In this document: piece by piece, positions 1-11,509 of the stretch
How the letters are laid out: each line of letters starts with the position of its first letter
Position numbering within the stretch: position 1 is the first letter of the stretch
From: Notospermus geniculatus
Taxonomy: Eukaryota; Nemertea; Pilidiophora; Heteronemertea; Lineidae
Direction of reading: 5' to 3'
Length of the DNA: 64,000 bases
Assembly: GCA_002633025.1 (NCBI GenBank)
Contig: NMRB01001145.1
Span: 126,428 to 190,427 of the forward strand
The notes under the pieces: model-generated
Database searches by the model: none
What the model was told of the DNA's origin: nothing
The model's input: only the letters and a program-made list of their open reading frames with translations
Translations under genes and position numbers: made by a program

Positions 1-375
1 GCGGGTCTAATAGACCCGGGGATGAAAAGTCCGGGCTTTTTGAACCCTCCGATTTCGAAGGGTTTTTGGAGGGCTTAATTTAGACCCGCGTCTCCTGCGG
101 GTTTTTTAAGTAGTGTACACGCAATAGACCCGGGCTTTGTCTAGTTCTTGAACACCGCGACAGGCGGCGTGTCTTGTGGGCATGCGCGGTAAAAAGCCAG
201 CACTCCAATTTAGCGCCTCCTCTTCGTGAAGAGTGCGTGCCAGTAGCGACCCTATCGCCGGGCGTAGCAAGTAAGTTCAGCTAGATTTTAGTAGTGTAGA
301 CGTTCGCCGGGTCTCAGGCGGGTTTTTTCAGGCCCGGGCTTGACACAGGCTCAAAAAGCCCGGGGATTTCTATGT
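1..375. repeat. GC-rich inverted-repeat remnant
   Basis: Short runs such as GGGTCTAATAGACCCGGG and CCCGGGCT recur in both orientations, and TAGTGTACAC/TAGTGTAGAC/TAGTGTAACC occurs three times next to a GCGGGTTTTTT string. This is the pattern of a degraded terminal-inverted-repeat element running off the left edge. No coding frame is visible. The family is not recognised. Confidence 0.45.
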
Positions 376-1053
376 AGTGTAACCACAGCTTATATTCAAT
401 GGCTATTATACACCCTGTCCATTTGGATTATTTGGGTCTATTAAGAAACCACAGTTTGTGTCACATTTCCCAGAACTGGCATTAACTCAAATTCCTTTGA
501 TGTCACCTCTAGCCTGAGTCAGACTATACATGTATATAGGCATCACCTCATCTTATTCAGTGTAAATTCGATGGCAGTTGTAAGATTTGTATTGAAAATG
601 TTGACTGGAAATGAAAATGAAAATGAAAATGAAAAATGAAAATGTTCACTGGAACACATGAGAAAGCCATCGTGCCCTTCACTCTTTCAACTTGCAAATC
701 TCTCCGAAAGTGAGAAAGAAATGAAATTTATGCCCCAAGCTTCTTTAGGAATCGACACGACTGCTACAGAACCTAGCCCCCTGCTACAGAATCCCCCTCC
801 TCCCAATACATATCTACATGTACGGATTATGGGGGTGTGAAATATGGGATTCTGGCCTTAATCCTGTGACGAACAACATGAGGTTGGATGATCATGAGGA
901 CTTCATCTTTAGAGGGCCATGACCAAAATGGCTATGCAACAGGCTGAGGTACAGATTAGCAAAACGTATTTCTGTAATGAAATAAATATTCAATAAGGAA
1001 TAATCTTTGTACACATAAAAATACCATATGTCCTTTTTACACAATAGAGACCA
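376..1053. other. Non-coding, no gene seen; contains a GAAAAT microsatellite
   Basis: No supported exon. At 608-644 there is a run of about six GAAAAT units with one longer unit. The 60-codon frame starting at 658 has no recognisable domain and I treat it as chance. Confidence 0.5.
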
Positions 1054-1245
1054 GGGCCCGGTTGCACCAAACTTAGGCCTAAGTTCTTATCGTAAGATAT
1101 GGAATTTGGGACAACCCCTAAGACATGTCGTAACTACATAATGTAGACTGGAACATTAGGATGATGTCCTAAGACATCAATGGAGCAACCCATTTTTGTT
1201 CTTATCTTTAAGACAGCAACTACGACCTTTGGTGCAACCGGGCCC
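1054..1245. mobile_element. Small inverted-repeat element (MITE)
   Basis: Near-perfect 18-base terminal inverted repeats, GGGCCCGGTTGCACCAAA at 1054-1071 and its complement at 1228-1245, enclose 156 bases with further imperfect symmetry. No ORF is present, so this is a non-autonomous element. A clear target duplication is not visible. The terminal motif GCACCAAA also occurs in the element at 62664-62812, so the two may belong to related families (inference). Confidence 0.75.
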
Positions 1246-1359
1246 AGTTCTTACAAAGAAATCTGCTCGTTACCAATCACACTATTTATAGCATACACTG
1301 TACATAAATCCTAGGATCTATTCCCCAAACTGTCCGCAAAAGGATAGAAACATTATGTA

Positions 1360-1475
1360 GACAAATGAAATGGTCCATGGACCATGTGTTCACCTGTGGG
1401 AGAATGTCCCAGAACAGATGACAATTGCCTGTAGGCCTATTTTGTACAGCTAGATGGGATGGGATGTACTGTAGT
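1360..1475. repeat. Dispersed repeat with the GGTCCATGGACC palindrome
   Basis: Contains the 12-base palindrome GGTCCATGGACC followed by CATGTGTTCACC. The stretch that follows (CACCTGTGGG, then AATGTCCCAGAA, then ACAGATGACAATT) is repeated at 43181-43290. Other palindrome copies lie near 3430, 34233, 43730, 54814 and 60784. Confidence 0.6.
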
Positions 1476-1601
1476 TCATTCAATAGTCACTAGATGGCTC
1501 CATTTGAAATGGACAGAAAGTGCAATAAGTAACTTATTATTCGACGGATCATCACCAAATTTGTATCATGGGTACATCTAATGAAGACACATGATATATT
1601 A

Positions 1602-2147
1602 CAGTGGAACTCCAGTCGGCGAACCCCTCAGTAACGGCGACCAACCCGCAAACACGACCAGTAACTCACTGTCTCCAATGGTGTCTCCTTTATTTCCCAT
1701 TTAACCCTGCTACGGTGGTTAATATAGGGTTAACCCGCTAAGCCGACCACCCCGATATCCAGACTGCGACCACTGCTTTTGTTCTCCCAAATGACACTTT
1801 CGACCCCGGTAACCCGATCATGAACACCCCAATTGCCCTAATCAGGGCTAATTATCCTAAGACAATCGCGATTACCAATTACATGTAGGCGAAACAACAG
1901 TGGGCACAACAGACCAAGAAAATTAGCAAACAACTCATTGACAATCAAGAAGCCATCAATAAACAAAACAACTAGACCATTGATTGACTGATCATGGGAG
2001 ATAGGCAGGCAGGATCTGCCGTTTTGGCCAGCGACAAGCATGTCTCGGCAGCTGGCTCTCAGGCCAGATTTCAGTAACACGACCACCCCGCTAACACGAC
2101 CATTTGAGCAAGGTCCCATTGGTGGTCGTGTTGCCGGGGTTCCACTG
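1602..2147. mobile_element. pogo/Tigger-like MITE with TA target duplication
   Basis: The ends are CAGTGGAACTCCAGTCGGCG and the complement of CAGTGGAACCCCGGCAAC, flanked by TA at 1600-1601 and 2148-2149. A second copy with the same ends lies at 36646-37248. CAGTGGAACC-type ends with a TA duplication are typical of pogo-group Tc1/mariner elements (family knowledge). The interior repeats ACGACCACCCCGCTAAC-like phrases and encodes no transposase. The 93-codon frames inside are not conserved between the copies and are not taken as genes. Confidence 0.8.
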
Positions 2148-2149
2148 TA

Positions 2150-2853
2150 TACAAGTTTTCAAGTTGAACAATGTTTATCGGCCACACAGGTCAAAGTTCC
2201 ATTTTCCAAAATGGCTGCCTGGCAGCGGTCTGTCAAGTCCGATCATGCTGAAATTTGCTGTACACATGAAGGCTACACAGATACACACTTGTTCAAGTTC
2301 AGAACATTCTGGCTCCAGTAGTTAGTGAGCTACGGGCCAACACCCGATTTCCAAGATAGCCACCTGGTGGCCATATTTGAAGTCCGATCAGACCAAAATT
2401 CGCCACAGACATAGAGGGCACCTAGATACATCATCACACCTAATTTGAACAATCCAGGACAAATAGCCACGAAACATGCCACCCAACAATAAAATTTTGA
2501 ACTTTGACCTCTACATGTATGACCTTGAAAATCAAGTCAAATCAAAACCCCGGGTGATATGTTGTTTATCCTCATCAGATGTACCTACTATAAAAATTCG
2601 GTGATGATCCGATCGACGGTTAAGGCAAAACTGCACTTTAAAGGTTTTCAGTTAAGGCCCCCTGGTGGCCAAGCCACGGATCAGATTGGACCGAAACTTG
2701 GTGTCTGAGGTCATGTGAACTAGGGGCACATATGTACCAAGTTTGGTGCCAACAGGCCCGGCGGTTACAAAACGTGCCCTGCTAACAGATTACGCCAGAC
2801 GACGACGGACACTGCGTGACGACCATACATGTAGCTCACAGGTGAGCTAAAAA
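2150..2853 (+). repeat. Dispersed composite repeat, 3' portion
   Basis: Matches the shared repeat family of this window. It has phrases on gaining and losing CCTGGTGGCCA, then ACAGGCCCGGCGGTTACAA, GTGCCCTGCTAACAG, and the terminal hairpin GCTCACAGGTGAGC followed by TAAAAA near 2833-2853. No coding function is visible. Confidence 0.65.
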
Positions 2854-3195
2854 CAATAGGGGACACCAGTCAACTTATGGATCGATAAGTCCTAAGGAGG
2901 GTTTGTCAATTGAATTCTACAATACTATGTGTTCCAAAATGGCTCCCCATGTGTTTTTCAACACCTCTGGGCCTGAGCTGCCAATTAAACCACTTCTGAC
3001 TCTGCCAGCCACCACAGGCCGACCCAGGGTTTCGTAGAAGGGTGAGGGCCAACTACTATTATTGCATTATAAGGGTGTGGTGCCCACTCTGAAAACCCTC
3101 AAAATCAAACTAAAAACACACTTTTACAGCATGAAGGAATGCACAATTATAAGGGTGTTGTGTCCCGTCCACTCTGAAAACCCTCAAAATCAAAG

Positions 3196-5053
3196 TAACA
3201 AGAGGTCCATGGGCCTTGCACTCAGCTGACTATGACCTGCTAACCCAAGATGTTGTGACAGGGGAAAAGAAGATAAGTACGCGTCCAGATTGTTCACCTC
3301 TGTAATGTTTATCCAGTAGTCTTGAACGTTAGTTAGGATGTTGATATTTTTGGTGACTGGGAGGGGAATGTCGATGGTCGTCAGCTGCCCCTACATTCAG
3401 AGAGACTTCAGAATAATCTCACAGTGAAATGGTCCATGGACCATGTGCTCACTGGGTTGGACATAATAGTCTAATGACAGAGGGCAATACTGGATGTCAA
3501 ATCGGGCCGAAACTTGGTATTTTTTAAGGTACCCCTCCAGTGCATGTTTATGCAAATGAAGTTGCTTGGTGAATTAATGACAAACTGTGGCAGGTTCGTC
3601 ACTTTTGTCGAACTGTGACCTTGAAAAGTAGGTCAAATCAAAAACCCGTTATATATGTTATGTATCCTTATTAGCTACACCTATGATAAAAATTTGGAGA
3701 TGATCTAGTCATTATAGTATGTTTAAGTCATCTGGAGCTCGATGGGCGGACCTTCGGTTGTCAGGCAGACCTTGGTATTGTTGGCGAAGTCTGGCTATTG
3801 ACATGCGTTTTATTGACAGGACACTTCCAGCCAATCCCACGCCTGTGCCTGTGTTCAATTTCAAATCAAGGTCTAGTTGTATGTTCAATTTCAAACCAAG
3901 GTTCAGCTGGTTAGAAAACAATGTGCGTTGAACCGTTTAGAGTAAACGCTAAGTTCATTGTGGTCTAGTTACTAAAGGCTTGATTGACATACGCCCATCG
4001 AGCTCCAGATGACTCAAAGGTACTATAGTTCAGGAGTTATTGCACTTCTTGCGTTTTTAGCCCGCTTGGCCGCAAGGCCCAGCAGGGCTTATGCTGTGGT
4101 TGGGGCCATTGAGTGGTGGTCTGTCGTGCGTTAGTCCGTACGGCGGTATGTCCTTACGTCCGTAAACTTTGGTTTGTTAGCGCTCTAGTGCCTTTATTTT
4201 TTGAGTAATCTTTTTGATCTTTGGTGGGTGTGTATATGGGCGTAAGATCTAGGTCGAGTTCGATTTTGAGTGCGGTGGGATTCCTACTTTGGCCTCCAGG
4301 GGGCGTTTTGTGAAAAATTTCAAAGGGCTATATTTTGATAATGGTTCAAACTATCGTGTTGAAACTTTGTACACATTTACCTGTAGGTAATAGCAACTTT
4401 CAGACAGAATTTCGGTGAAATCTGATTCTTGACTTTGCCACAAGGGGGCCAAAACCAAAATCACTAAAAGTGCTATTTCTCCTTTACCAAGAGATGGATC
4501 TTTGTCATGAGGATACACAAGATAATACTTGAGTTTTTAAATTTGACCTACTTTGCAAGGTCACAGGGGTCAAAGTTTGTTTGAAATTACGAAATTGGGT
4601 CTTTTTGTAATGGCTTGACCTATTACTTTGAAACTTTGCACATACATGTATCTACCTCTAGGCTGTAACAACTCAGAAGAATTTTCGGCAAAATCTGATT
4701 CTTGACTTTGCCACTAGGGGGCCAAAAGTCAAAACATAAAGTTTTGTTTCTGTCTAACAAAGTGATGGATCTTCGTCAAATTTCTATCAAGGGTAAATAG
4801 GATACATAACATAATACTGCTTCAAGCCAAGCGGGCACAGTGCCATTGGCACTATTTTTGGTTTCCGCAAACTGAGAGTCGAATGGGACCGAAACTTGGT
4901 GCCGTCGGTCATCTGACCTAGGGGTATGCATGTATATGTACCAAGTTTCAGATCAATAGCTCCAGCAGTTACGAAACGTGCCCTGCTAACGGAACACGAC
5001 AACGGACGACGGACGCTGCACCATTGTAATAGCTCACACCAGTGAGCTAAAAA
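3196..5053 (+). repeat. Full-length copy of the composite dispersed repeat
   Basis: Begins with AACAAGAGGTCCATGGGCC and ends with the hairpin GCTCACACCAGTGAGC plus TAAAAA. Inside are the GGTCCATGGACC palindrome (3430), a module with GACCTTGAAAAGTAGGTCAAA, and the closing GCCCTGCTAACGGA segment. Other copies lie at 2150-2853, 5440-6200, 34231-35076, 43721-44210, 48224-48560, 49505-50550 and 54810-55708, and an inverted end at 47283-47373. It is interrupted by a MITE at 3715-4025. No protein is encoded. Confidence 0.65.
3715..4025. mobile_element. 311 bp MITE inserted in the dispersed repeat, TA duplication
   Basis: Ends TAGTATGTTTAAGTCATC and the complement of TAGTACCTTTGAGTCATC are followed by a shared GGAGCTCGATGGGCG, about 33 bases of inverted repeat in all. 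TA flanks it at 3713-3714 and 4026-4027. Comparison with uninterrupted copies of the host repeat (CAGTCATTAGTTCAGG) shows that removing the element restores the expected sequence. The short frames on both strands are ordinary by-products. Confidence 0.8.
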
Positions 5054-6424
5054 TCGCATTTCACAACATCCACAGAGCAAGTCCCCAGCAAATCTGCCAG
5101 TATATCGCTACATAATTTACCCATCTACGTTCACAGCCACTAAAAACATGAACCAACCGTCCGGTATATTCCATCTGAACATTAGGCGCATTTCACCGAT
5201 GAGTCCATTTCTGTTGACTGACCGTGACAAGTCTTTGGCTAGCTTCGCTGTTGGCCGCTACGCGGCGCGTTGGGCCCTTGCGTCAACCAAATTTTATAGG
5301 TCCACTGTGGAAATCCGAAGGAGCCTTCACCTCAAAGTGACAAACCCTCACCAAAAAAATTCAGGTTGATTGATCAAAGTGTTGCTGGGTAAGCCCTAAA
5401 ATGATTATGGTGAAAACTTGTCACAGCACACATGATTCTCTGGTTACGCCACCTTGTGGCCATATTGGACGTCAAATCTGTCCAAAACTTAATGTGCACT
5501 CTTGGTCCAAGTCATTCCTGAGTTATAGCACTTTGTTTTGATGATTTTCGGGTTGTGCTATCTGGTGGCCATATTGGAAGTCAAATCAGGCCGATATTTG
5601 AAATGCACCTAAAGGTAATCTAGAGGGAGGTATCAAGTTTGACCACTCCGGGTCAAGCCGTCTCTGAGTTATAGCACTCAGGTGATTCTCAGGTTACGCC
5701 ACCTGGCAGCCATATTGGATGTCTGATTGCACTGAAACGTGGTATTTGAAGGTATCCCTCAATACACGGTTGGTCAAGTTATGAAGTCACTCAGTGAAAT
5801 AATGGCGAACTGTGACAGGTTCATTGCTTTTATACAATTTTGACCTCTGTGACCTTAAAAGTAGGTCAGATCAAAACCCGTTTTATATGTTATGTATCCT
5901 CATTAGTTACACCTGTGATAAAACTTTTGGCGATGATCCATTTGTTAGTTCAGGAGTTATTGCAGTTTTAGTGCTTTTGGTTTTGGCCATCTGGTGTCGG
6001 ACCAAAACTTGGTGTCATAGGTAATCTGACCTACAGGTTTGTATCAATTTTCAGATCAACAGCACCAGCGGTTACGAAACTTGCCAACAAAAGGTAAAAT
6101 TCTGAACTTTGACCTCTGAGACCTTGAAAAGTAGGTCAAATCAAAAACCTTCAAATGTGTTTTGTACCGTCATTAGATACACCTGTGATAAAAATTTAGA
6201 GATGATCCAGGGGTTATCGGAACCAGGGCACAGTTTATATTTTGGGATTAAAAGAGTGGGATGATCGACCTGATGTATTTTTTCAAAAAAAAAGAACCGT
6301 TGCAGAAATAGAAGGTGAATGCCAGGTACCCCGCCACCGGCACAAGGATCGCATCGACGCAGATGAAAGTAAGGGCCTATACTGCCCGGCACAGGTTGGA
6401 CTGTCGCCAAACAGCATTGATGAA
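5054..6424 (+). repeat. Dispersed repeat modules, no gene
   Basis: From about 5440 the sequence carries three imperfect ~140 bp modules built around a sentence of the type GTTACGCCACCTGGCAGCC, ATATTGGATGTC, CGAAAC, AGGTAATCTAGAGGGAGG, GTTATAGCACT. They are followed by the GACCTTGAAAAGTAGGTCAAA module used in the composite repeat. 5054-5440 shows nothing recognisable. Confidence 0.5.
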
Positions 6425-6464
6425 TGAGAGGGTGCATTGTGCATAAAGCCAATGCACCCTCTCA
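6425..6464. repeat. 15 bp perfect hairpin
   Basis: TGAGAGGGTGCATTG at 6425-6439 pairs perfectly with its complement at 6450-6464 across a 10-base loop. It may be the end of a decayed inverted-repeat element. No terminator role is claimed. Confidence 0.6.
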
Positions 6465-6638
6465 CGAAATGAGGAAGCTTGCAAATTGGATGTGAACTAG
6501 CCTACCCGGGCTACCTTACTGAGCAGCGGGTTTATTGAACACCGTATATATAGACCCCATACATGCCATACAAAGGAATCCCCGAACGCCACGTGGACTA
6601 TCCACATCGGCGAACATGTCCGAGTTGCTCGATCCCAT

Positions 6639-6866
6639 GTGTGGAGTGCACAGAATGTTCATACGTCATCCAAACACCTGCCTGGTTGGAAAATGCATGA
6701 CCTCACGAAATCGACCTATTTCTCATCACACGCAGAAGCTGCCGCATCATCAATCCTTGACCTAATTCATTCAAAAGCAATTTCCTGCGAAGTCAAAGTT
6801 CTTCAAAGACAACGTGAATCATTACCAACATCAGTTAATGGTATTTCAATCATTCCAGGCAAATAG
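6639..6866 (+). other. Unassigned 75-codon open frame
   Basis: An open frame with fairly protein-like composition (motifs such as LPGWKMHDLTK and ILDLIHSK). It ends just after an ATTCCAG/GC junction that is not a canonical donor. No family is recognised. It could be an exon fragment or chance. The flanks to 7080 show no other feature. Confidence 0.15.
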
Positions 6867-7080
6867 AGCTCTCAAACTTGGCCCGATCATAGAAAACTGG
6901 CCTCGCACAATCACAACCATGCGAAAGGAACACTAAACCATTTTGAAGTGATCCACAAAAGCCATCGCCGTGTTATGCTGCCGCCTTGCGGCGGGTTCCG
7001 GGATCATTGCGTCCAGTCATTAGTTCAGAAGTTATTGAGGTTTTCCATTTTACGGAAAATGCCCCCTGGAGGGCATAATG

Positions 7081-7520
7081 TAGGTCAAATCGCAATTTTT
7101 TTCTGTGCTGTTTCAAGCCCTGCCTAGGGCCTACCACTCCACCAAAGTTCATGCCCGCGGGCATAACTATGGGCGGTTATTTCCGCATTTCATTTTAGCA
7201 CAGAATTGCTGTGTAGACAGCGCACAAGTAGAAGGAAGCATCTTCAAAAGCAAGATTTACTTTGTTTGTCCGAGGTTTTGTGTGCCTGCGTAATTTATAT
7301 GTTGCGAAAGAAATTGTACAGAACTCGCGAAAGAACCAAGCTTAGGATCCAAGTTCTGCATCCAAGTTTAAGATAACAGTTTCTCAATTGTCCGCTAGAT
7401 GGCACCTCAGCTGAAATGCCTCCCGCTACTTGTGCGCTGTCTACATAGAAATAATGTGCTAAAAATGAAAAACCTGACACTGATTTTCTGCGAAAATAAC
7501 CGCCCATGCATAACAATAGC
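7081..7520. repeat. Imperfect inverted repeat, arms about 100 bp
   Basis: The segment 7153-7245 (CATAACTATGGGCGGTTATT, TTTTAGCACA, TAGACAGCGCACAAGTAG) recurs as its complement at 7410-7515 (CTACTTGTGCGCTGTCTA, TGTGCTAAAA, AATAACCGCCCATGCATAA). The spacer is about 170 bases. This is consistent with a fold-back or inverted pair of a non-autonomous element. 7521-8168 shows no supported gene. Confidence 0.6.
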
Positions 7521-8168
7521 GAAAATTGCCACTTAACGGACAGACTTTTGAACCATTTAGTCATATAGCTCAGCTGACCTTTGGTAAGCCAAGCTAAAAA
7601 CACACAACTTGTGTCCTTGAATTCCACTGACTACCTCTGAACGTGGTTTTCATAAAATTTCACTACCGGTACCAGGTACAAAGACATGAACGTCTCCATG
7701 TTCAGCAAACTGCATTATTTTTGGCAAGAAGAATTGCAAAGGAACCATCTGGAACAAGCACCATTAGAAATGCGACTTTATACAGTACAAAATGTGTTTT
7801 GACCTTGGATGAATTGCTGGCAATGAACAGTAAAAAAGACAATACATGTACAAGTGTACTGATCAAGCTAATTAATGGTAAAGAAATGTGACTCACTCCA
7901 GCAAAAGCAGGGGCATGTCGCAGGTGATCATCATTGGTCATCAATTTACTCAACTAATATCACTGGTGTCCACAACTTTTGTCAACCTGCAGAGACATAC
8001 ATTTCAGCTGTTGTGTTTTACGGCTGTTAACCCTTTCCTCAGTTGCGATATGCGCCTTCTTTTGCCAGAGCAGGTCACAAATGTCAGTCTCCAAAGTCTG
8101 GAATCAAACCTACAAAATGTTACACCATCTTGTGTTACACATCACTTGACTGACTGATTCGAAATGTG

Positions 8169-8330
8169 CTATGATTTTGTTGACAGAGTAATTGAATTTG
8201 ATCTACATGTATGCTGGCCTAGTTCTATGAAGCAAGAGTCACACACACGGACAGGCTTCTTAGATGCGATTGGTGCCAATCTTGATGAACACTTGTTACA
8301 ATACATGTGGCCGCAGTTACGACAATGATG
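8169..8330 (-). CDS. Terminal FYVE zinc-finger exon (EEA1-like)
   Basis: Starts directly after TTTTCCAG on the minus strand and runs 53 codons to a stop. It contains the FYVE core [15 protein letters not shown], then [12 protein letters not shown]. The HHCR stretch binds the 3-phosphate of PtdIns3P on early endosomes, and the CxxC pairs hold zinc (family knowledge). The upstream half of the finger (first CxxC and the WxxD ligand) should be in the preceding exon, which I could not find. The frame is intact, unlike the duplicate at 11043-11126. Confidence 0.75.
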   Translation of the reverse strand, partial: HHCRNCGHMYCNKCSSRLAPIASKKPVRVCDSCFIELGQHTCRSNSITLSTKS

Positions 8331-9063
8331 CTGGAAAAGAATAGAAACACTTAAGAAAAAGGCAAAAGCAGTGAGATTTAGGTCACCTACATTTACGACA
8401 AATGCTGATCCGAGATTTATTGACATCACAAGATAGCCAAAACATATTGAACATGCCAACGCTGGGAGAGGTATCATACTAAAATTTGACAAGAGTTTGT
8501 TTGTGTGTTTGTTTGTTTGCGATTTTCTCCGAGACTTACCTTTATATCAGATTGAATCTGAAGTTCCTTATCAAGTTCTGTACTTTTGATTAATCAGCAG
8601 CAACTGCTTGGCATCTCTCTGACTTTACCTCCTGGAGTTATTTTGGTTCATGGTTCGTATCTCGTGCAACTAAGATGGGTTTTGCTGTAACAGGTCACAT
8701 GCTGTGAGGGAAAGGGTGTCATTTGTTAAAAAGCATGCCAATATAATAACCCTCCTCTACCTTCAAGAAAACAGATCAGGGAAATATGAATACAAATTTT
8801 TTATAAAGATCGTCTGCTCACCTGAATCTTCTTCTGCATCTCAACCTGACGTACTTCCTTTTGTTCAAACTGTTTCTCCAGTTCTCTCTCCTTCTTTACA
8901 CTGGCCTCAAGCTGTGAAGACAATTGTAAAGAAATGACTTGCAACATCTGGATTTGAACTGGGGACATACTGCTTCTTAGTCCAATGCTGTACATGTACC
9001 AACAACCTGAGTCAAAGAGACATGCCCCTTGAATTGTGCAAGTAAGCGGGAACCAGTACATGC
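8260..9063. repeat. Segmental duplication, copy 1
   Basis: Nearly identical to 11050-12423 in the same orientation. It includes the FYVE exon start, the intron text with GATAGCCAAAACATATTGAA, the TCACATGCTGTGAGGG segment, the 90 bp coiled-coil exon and the flank to GGGAACCAGTACATG. Copy 2 is longer by about 550 bases because of inserted sequence. Confidence 0.85.
8822..8911 (-). CDS. 30-residue coiled-coil exon, copy 1
   Basis: Bordered by an acceptor (TCTTCACAG) and a donor (GTGAGC) on the minus strand. It is 90 nt long, phase 0 at both ends, and open. It reads LEASVKKERELEKQ, then FEQKEVRQVEMQKKIQ, a charged heptad-type helix. Copy 2 at 12178-12267 differs by K to E and Q to E. Because both are phase 0, splicing one after the other would keep frame and add 30 residues. 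Confidence 0.65.
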
Positions 9064-9119
9064 ACAATGCCAAACAAGCATAGGGCCTACTGGCAAATCA
9101 ATGTCAATGACAATATGTT

Positions 9120-9346
9120 GGAGTCAAAGTTACTTTATTTTGAAATAAACTTTTATTTTTATTTTTCCCTTCTTTCTGCTGCTCCTACAGAAGGCTTGTG
9201 TGAAAGCTGAAAATAAAATTTTATTTTTATTTTTTTTCCGACCGCCTATGGATGTCCTTGGATAAAAAAGCACGCTAACCAAGGTATAAAAAAAGTCTCG
9301 CCTTACCTGGGAAACAAAGTGGACGCACATTGAGTTCGGTAATGTT
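9120..9346. other. AT-rich stretch, no gene
   Basis: Contains runs of TTTTATTTTTATTTTT separated by CTTCTTTCTGCTGCTCC. No exon or element ends are recognised. Confidence 0.4.
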
Positions 9347-10420
9347 ATGCTACGTTTACACTATATCCCCGGTCACCACGGCAGCCCCGTTTGCCCAAAA
9401 CGTAGTGCACCGTGGGATTTTGGCAATTTTTTCCTCTGTATTCAAGTTTTGTCACGTCTTGCTAAGTTTCCTCACGGTCTATCACGGTATCCGTGACGGG
9501 CCTTGGGGGAAGCAGCTGCTGAGTCCCGGAGGCTCAAAGGTGCACTACAGTTCGGCCCGCGGTCTACCACGGATGCCAGTACGTTCCCTCCCGGCCCGTT
9601 AAGTTCGGATGGGATCCCTCACGTTCTGATTAAGGTCTGACACGTTTTTCACGTTCTGCCAAGGCTTATACTGATGAAACATGGACGCCGGGCAGCTTTG
9701 GAGCAAGTTTGTACCCACAGTATACCGTAAAGGCCTGCAATGTGTCGTCGATTGCTCAGACTCGAATGAAGTTCCCCTGCCGGGCCCGGCTTTTCTATAC
9801 ACCCTCCCAGACCGCGCGTGCTGTGTCAGACCATAGTAGAACGCAATGCACCGTATCGCGGCGGGCCATTAAACCGTCACACGCTGGGACGCGTCGTGAT
9901 TGAACACGACGAAACGGCTACCATCCACCCACGCTTGCCGTGAGAACCGTGACAAAACGCGCAGCAACCGTGACAAAACGCGCATAGATCGTGACAAAAC
10001 TTGAAAGGACCGGGGAATACAAATGCCTCCCGGCCCAGTACGGACCGCCTCCAAGTTTTGTTACGGCCTGTTACATACTGTAACATTTTGTTGCATTCAC
10101 CCCATTTTACTACGGCCTACTAGGTTTCTCATCCGCACCGTGACTGCAAATTCACCCCGTTTTACTACGGCCTACTAGGTTTCTCATCCGCACCGTGACT
10201 GCAAATTCACCCCGTTTTACTACGGCCTACTAGGTTTCTCATCCGCACCGTGACTGCAAATTTTTTGACAGTTTAAAAATCTGGCACGTCATCCACGGCA
10301 ATCACAACCTGTCACGTTTGCCCATCCCTTCCGCCCGTGTTGCACGTCCATGCCGTTTTGTCCACGATGGCGTGAAACGTGATTGCCGTGGCCGCCGGGA
10401 ACATAATGTAAACATAGCAT
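9347..10420. mobile_element. Fold-back element rich in CACGG/CCGTG motifs
   Basis: The left end ATGCTACGTTTACA with CCCCGGTCACCACGGCA is mirrored at the right end (GCCGTGGCCGCCGGGAAC, then TGTAAACATAGCAT). The interior is packed with short CACGGT, CACGTT and ACCGTGACAAAACG motifs in both orientations. It includes three 55 bp tandem units at 10095-10259. No transposase is present. The ORFs here are repeats of the motif read as protein. Confidence 0.65.
10095..10259. repeat. Three 55 bp tandem repeats
   Basis: Units start at 10095, 10150 and 10205. Each contains ATTCACCCC, TTTTACTACGGCC, TACTAGGTTTC and CCGCACCGTGACTGC. Units 2 and 3 are identical by eye; unit 1 differs by one base (CCCCATT for CCCCGTT). 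The high identity suggests recent amplification. Confidence 0.9.
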
Positions 10421-11042
10421 TAGCGTTAGGGTGAGTGAAAGGAGACGAAAGGAAAAAACACTCTTTTCCACTCTTAAAACTGAGTGTTTAACAATGAAGA
10501 GTACATGTAATCGTAAATAGTTGTTCTTACCGGTGTACAAGTAGGATTTCGATTTGCATCATGTGCCACGCTTTATACAGAAACTCCAAAGGTGTTCCAC
10601 CATCTTGGCTGTAATCTGTTCCTGCGTGAATAAGGTAGGTGGCTCCACGTCCCAGAGGTCAGTTGGTTCTGTCAAAAGTAAAACACTATTATTTAACAGA
10701 TGATTTGTACAATGTATAGAGGCTGGAAACAAAAAAAGATAAAGGGGAAGGCATAGAGAGATGTGCCACCTTATGCCCCTATTACATAGAAGTATACGAT
10801 ATATGAAAACACCAGTTAACAAAGGCTTCAAATGGATTCACGACTGTGAAGCCATTGTTAACCAGCATTTTCGTATGCCGTATACTTCTGTGTAATAGGA
10901 GCCTTATGCACAAAAGGTATGTTTTTTCCTTGATACTGCATGCTTTCAGTGTTGCACCACCTCTTCATATTCACAGTGCATTAGTAGCAGTACCGTGATT
11001 TACCTCTCCATTAATCCAAACCTGGATCCACCCCTGTACATT

Positions 11043-11126
11043 ATATGCTTCTTGGAAGATGCGATCGGTGCCAATCTTGATTGAACACTTGTTACAATAC
11101 ATGTGGCCGCAGTTACGACAATGATG
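11043..11126 (-). pseudogene. Frameshifted duplicate of the FYVE exon
   Basis: Keeps the same acceptor and the [15 protein letters not shown] start as the exon at 8169-8330. One extra A after the TGTTCA string changes the frame, so the SKKPVRVCD part is lost and replaced by unrelated residues. It belongs to segmental copy 2. Confidence 0.8.
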
Positions 11127-11509
11127 CTGGAAAAGAATAGAAACACTTAAGAAAAAAGGCAAAAGCAGTGAGATTTAGGTCACCTACATTTTTATGACAA
11201 ATGCTGATCCGAGATTTATTGACATCACAAGATAGCCAAAACATATTGAACATGCCAACGCTGGGAGGGGTATCATACAAAAATTTGACAAGAGTTTGTT
11301 TGTGTGTTTGTTTGTTCGCAATTTTCTCTGAGACTGACTTGGTATGCACATTGAGACGGACCTGGGAAGTGCCCTTGAAAAAAATCAATGCTGTTCAGGC
11401 CTTTTGACGTCATGACGTCACTGAGATTGCCGTCGCATCATACGTGAAGACTGCAACGTCATGTACGGTGGAACAATGTCATTCCGCCACACGAACGGGT
11501 ATGACGTCA

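Noticed and set aside
1838-2321. 93-codon frames on both strands
   Set aside because: They lie largely inside or across the end of the pogo-like MITE and are not conserved in the second copy.
6283-6465. Frame with HNAPSHSS resembling a transposase DNAPSH motif
   Set aside because: No other transposase landmark surrounds it and it overlaps a hairpin; judged chance.
9869-10086. Frames with repeated VLSR/FCH motifs
   Set aside because: These are translations of short tandem CCGTGACAAAACG repeats in a fold-back element.
10531-10668. Possible exon with ankyrin-like text (YLIHAGTDYSQDGGTPLEF) and a GTAAGA donor
   Set aside because: The frame that gives this text has a TGA three codons after the plausible acceptor, and the other frames stop before the donor. 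It is not part of known EEA1 architecture. A real but broken exon remains possible.
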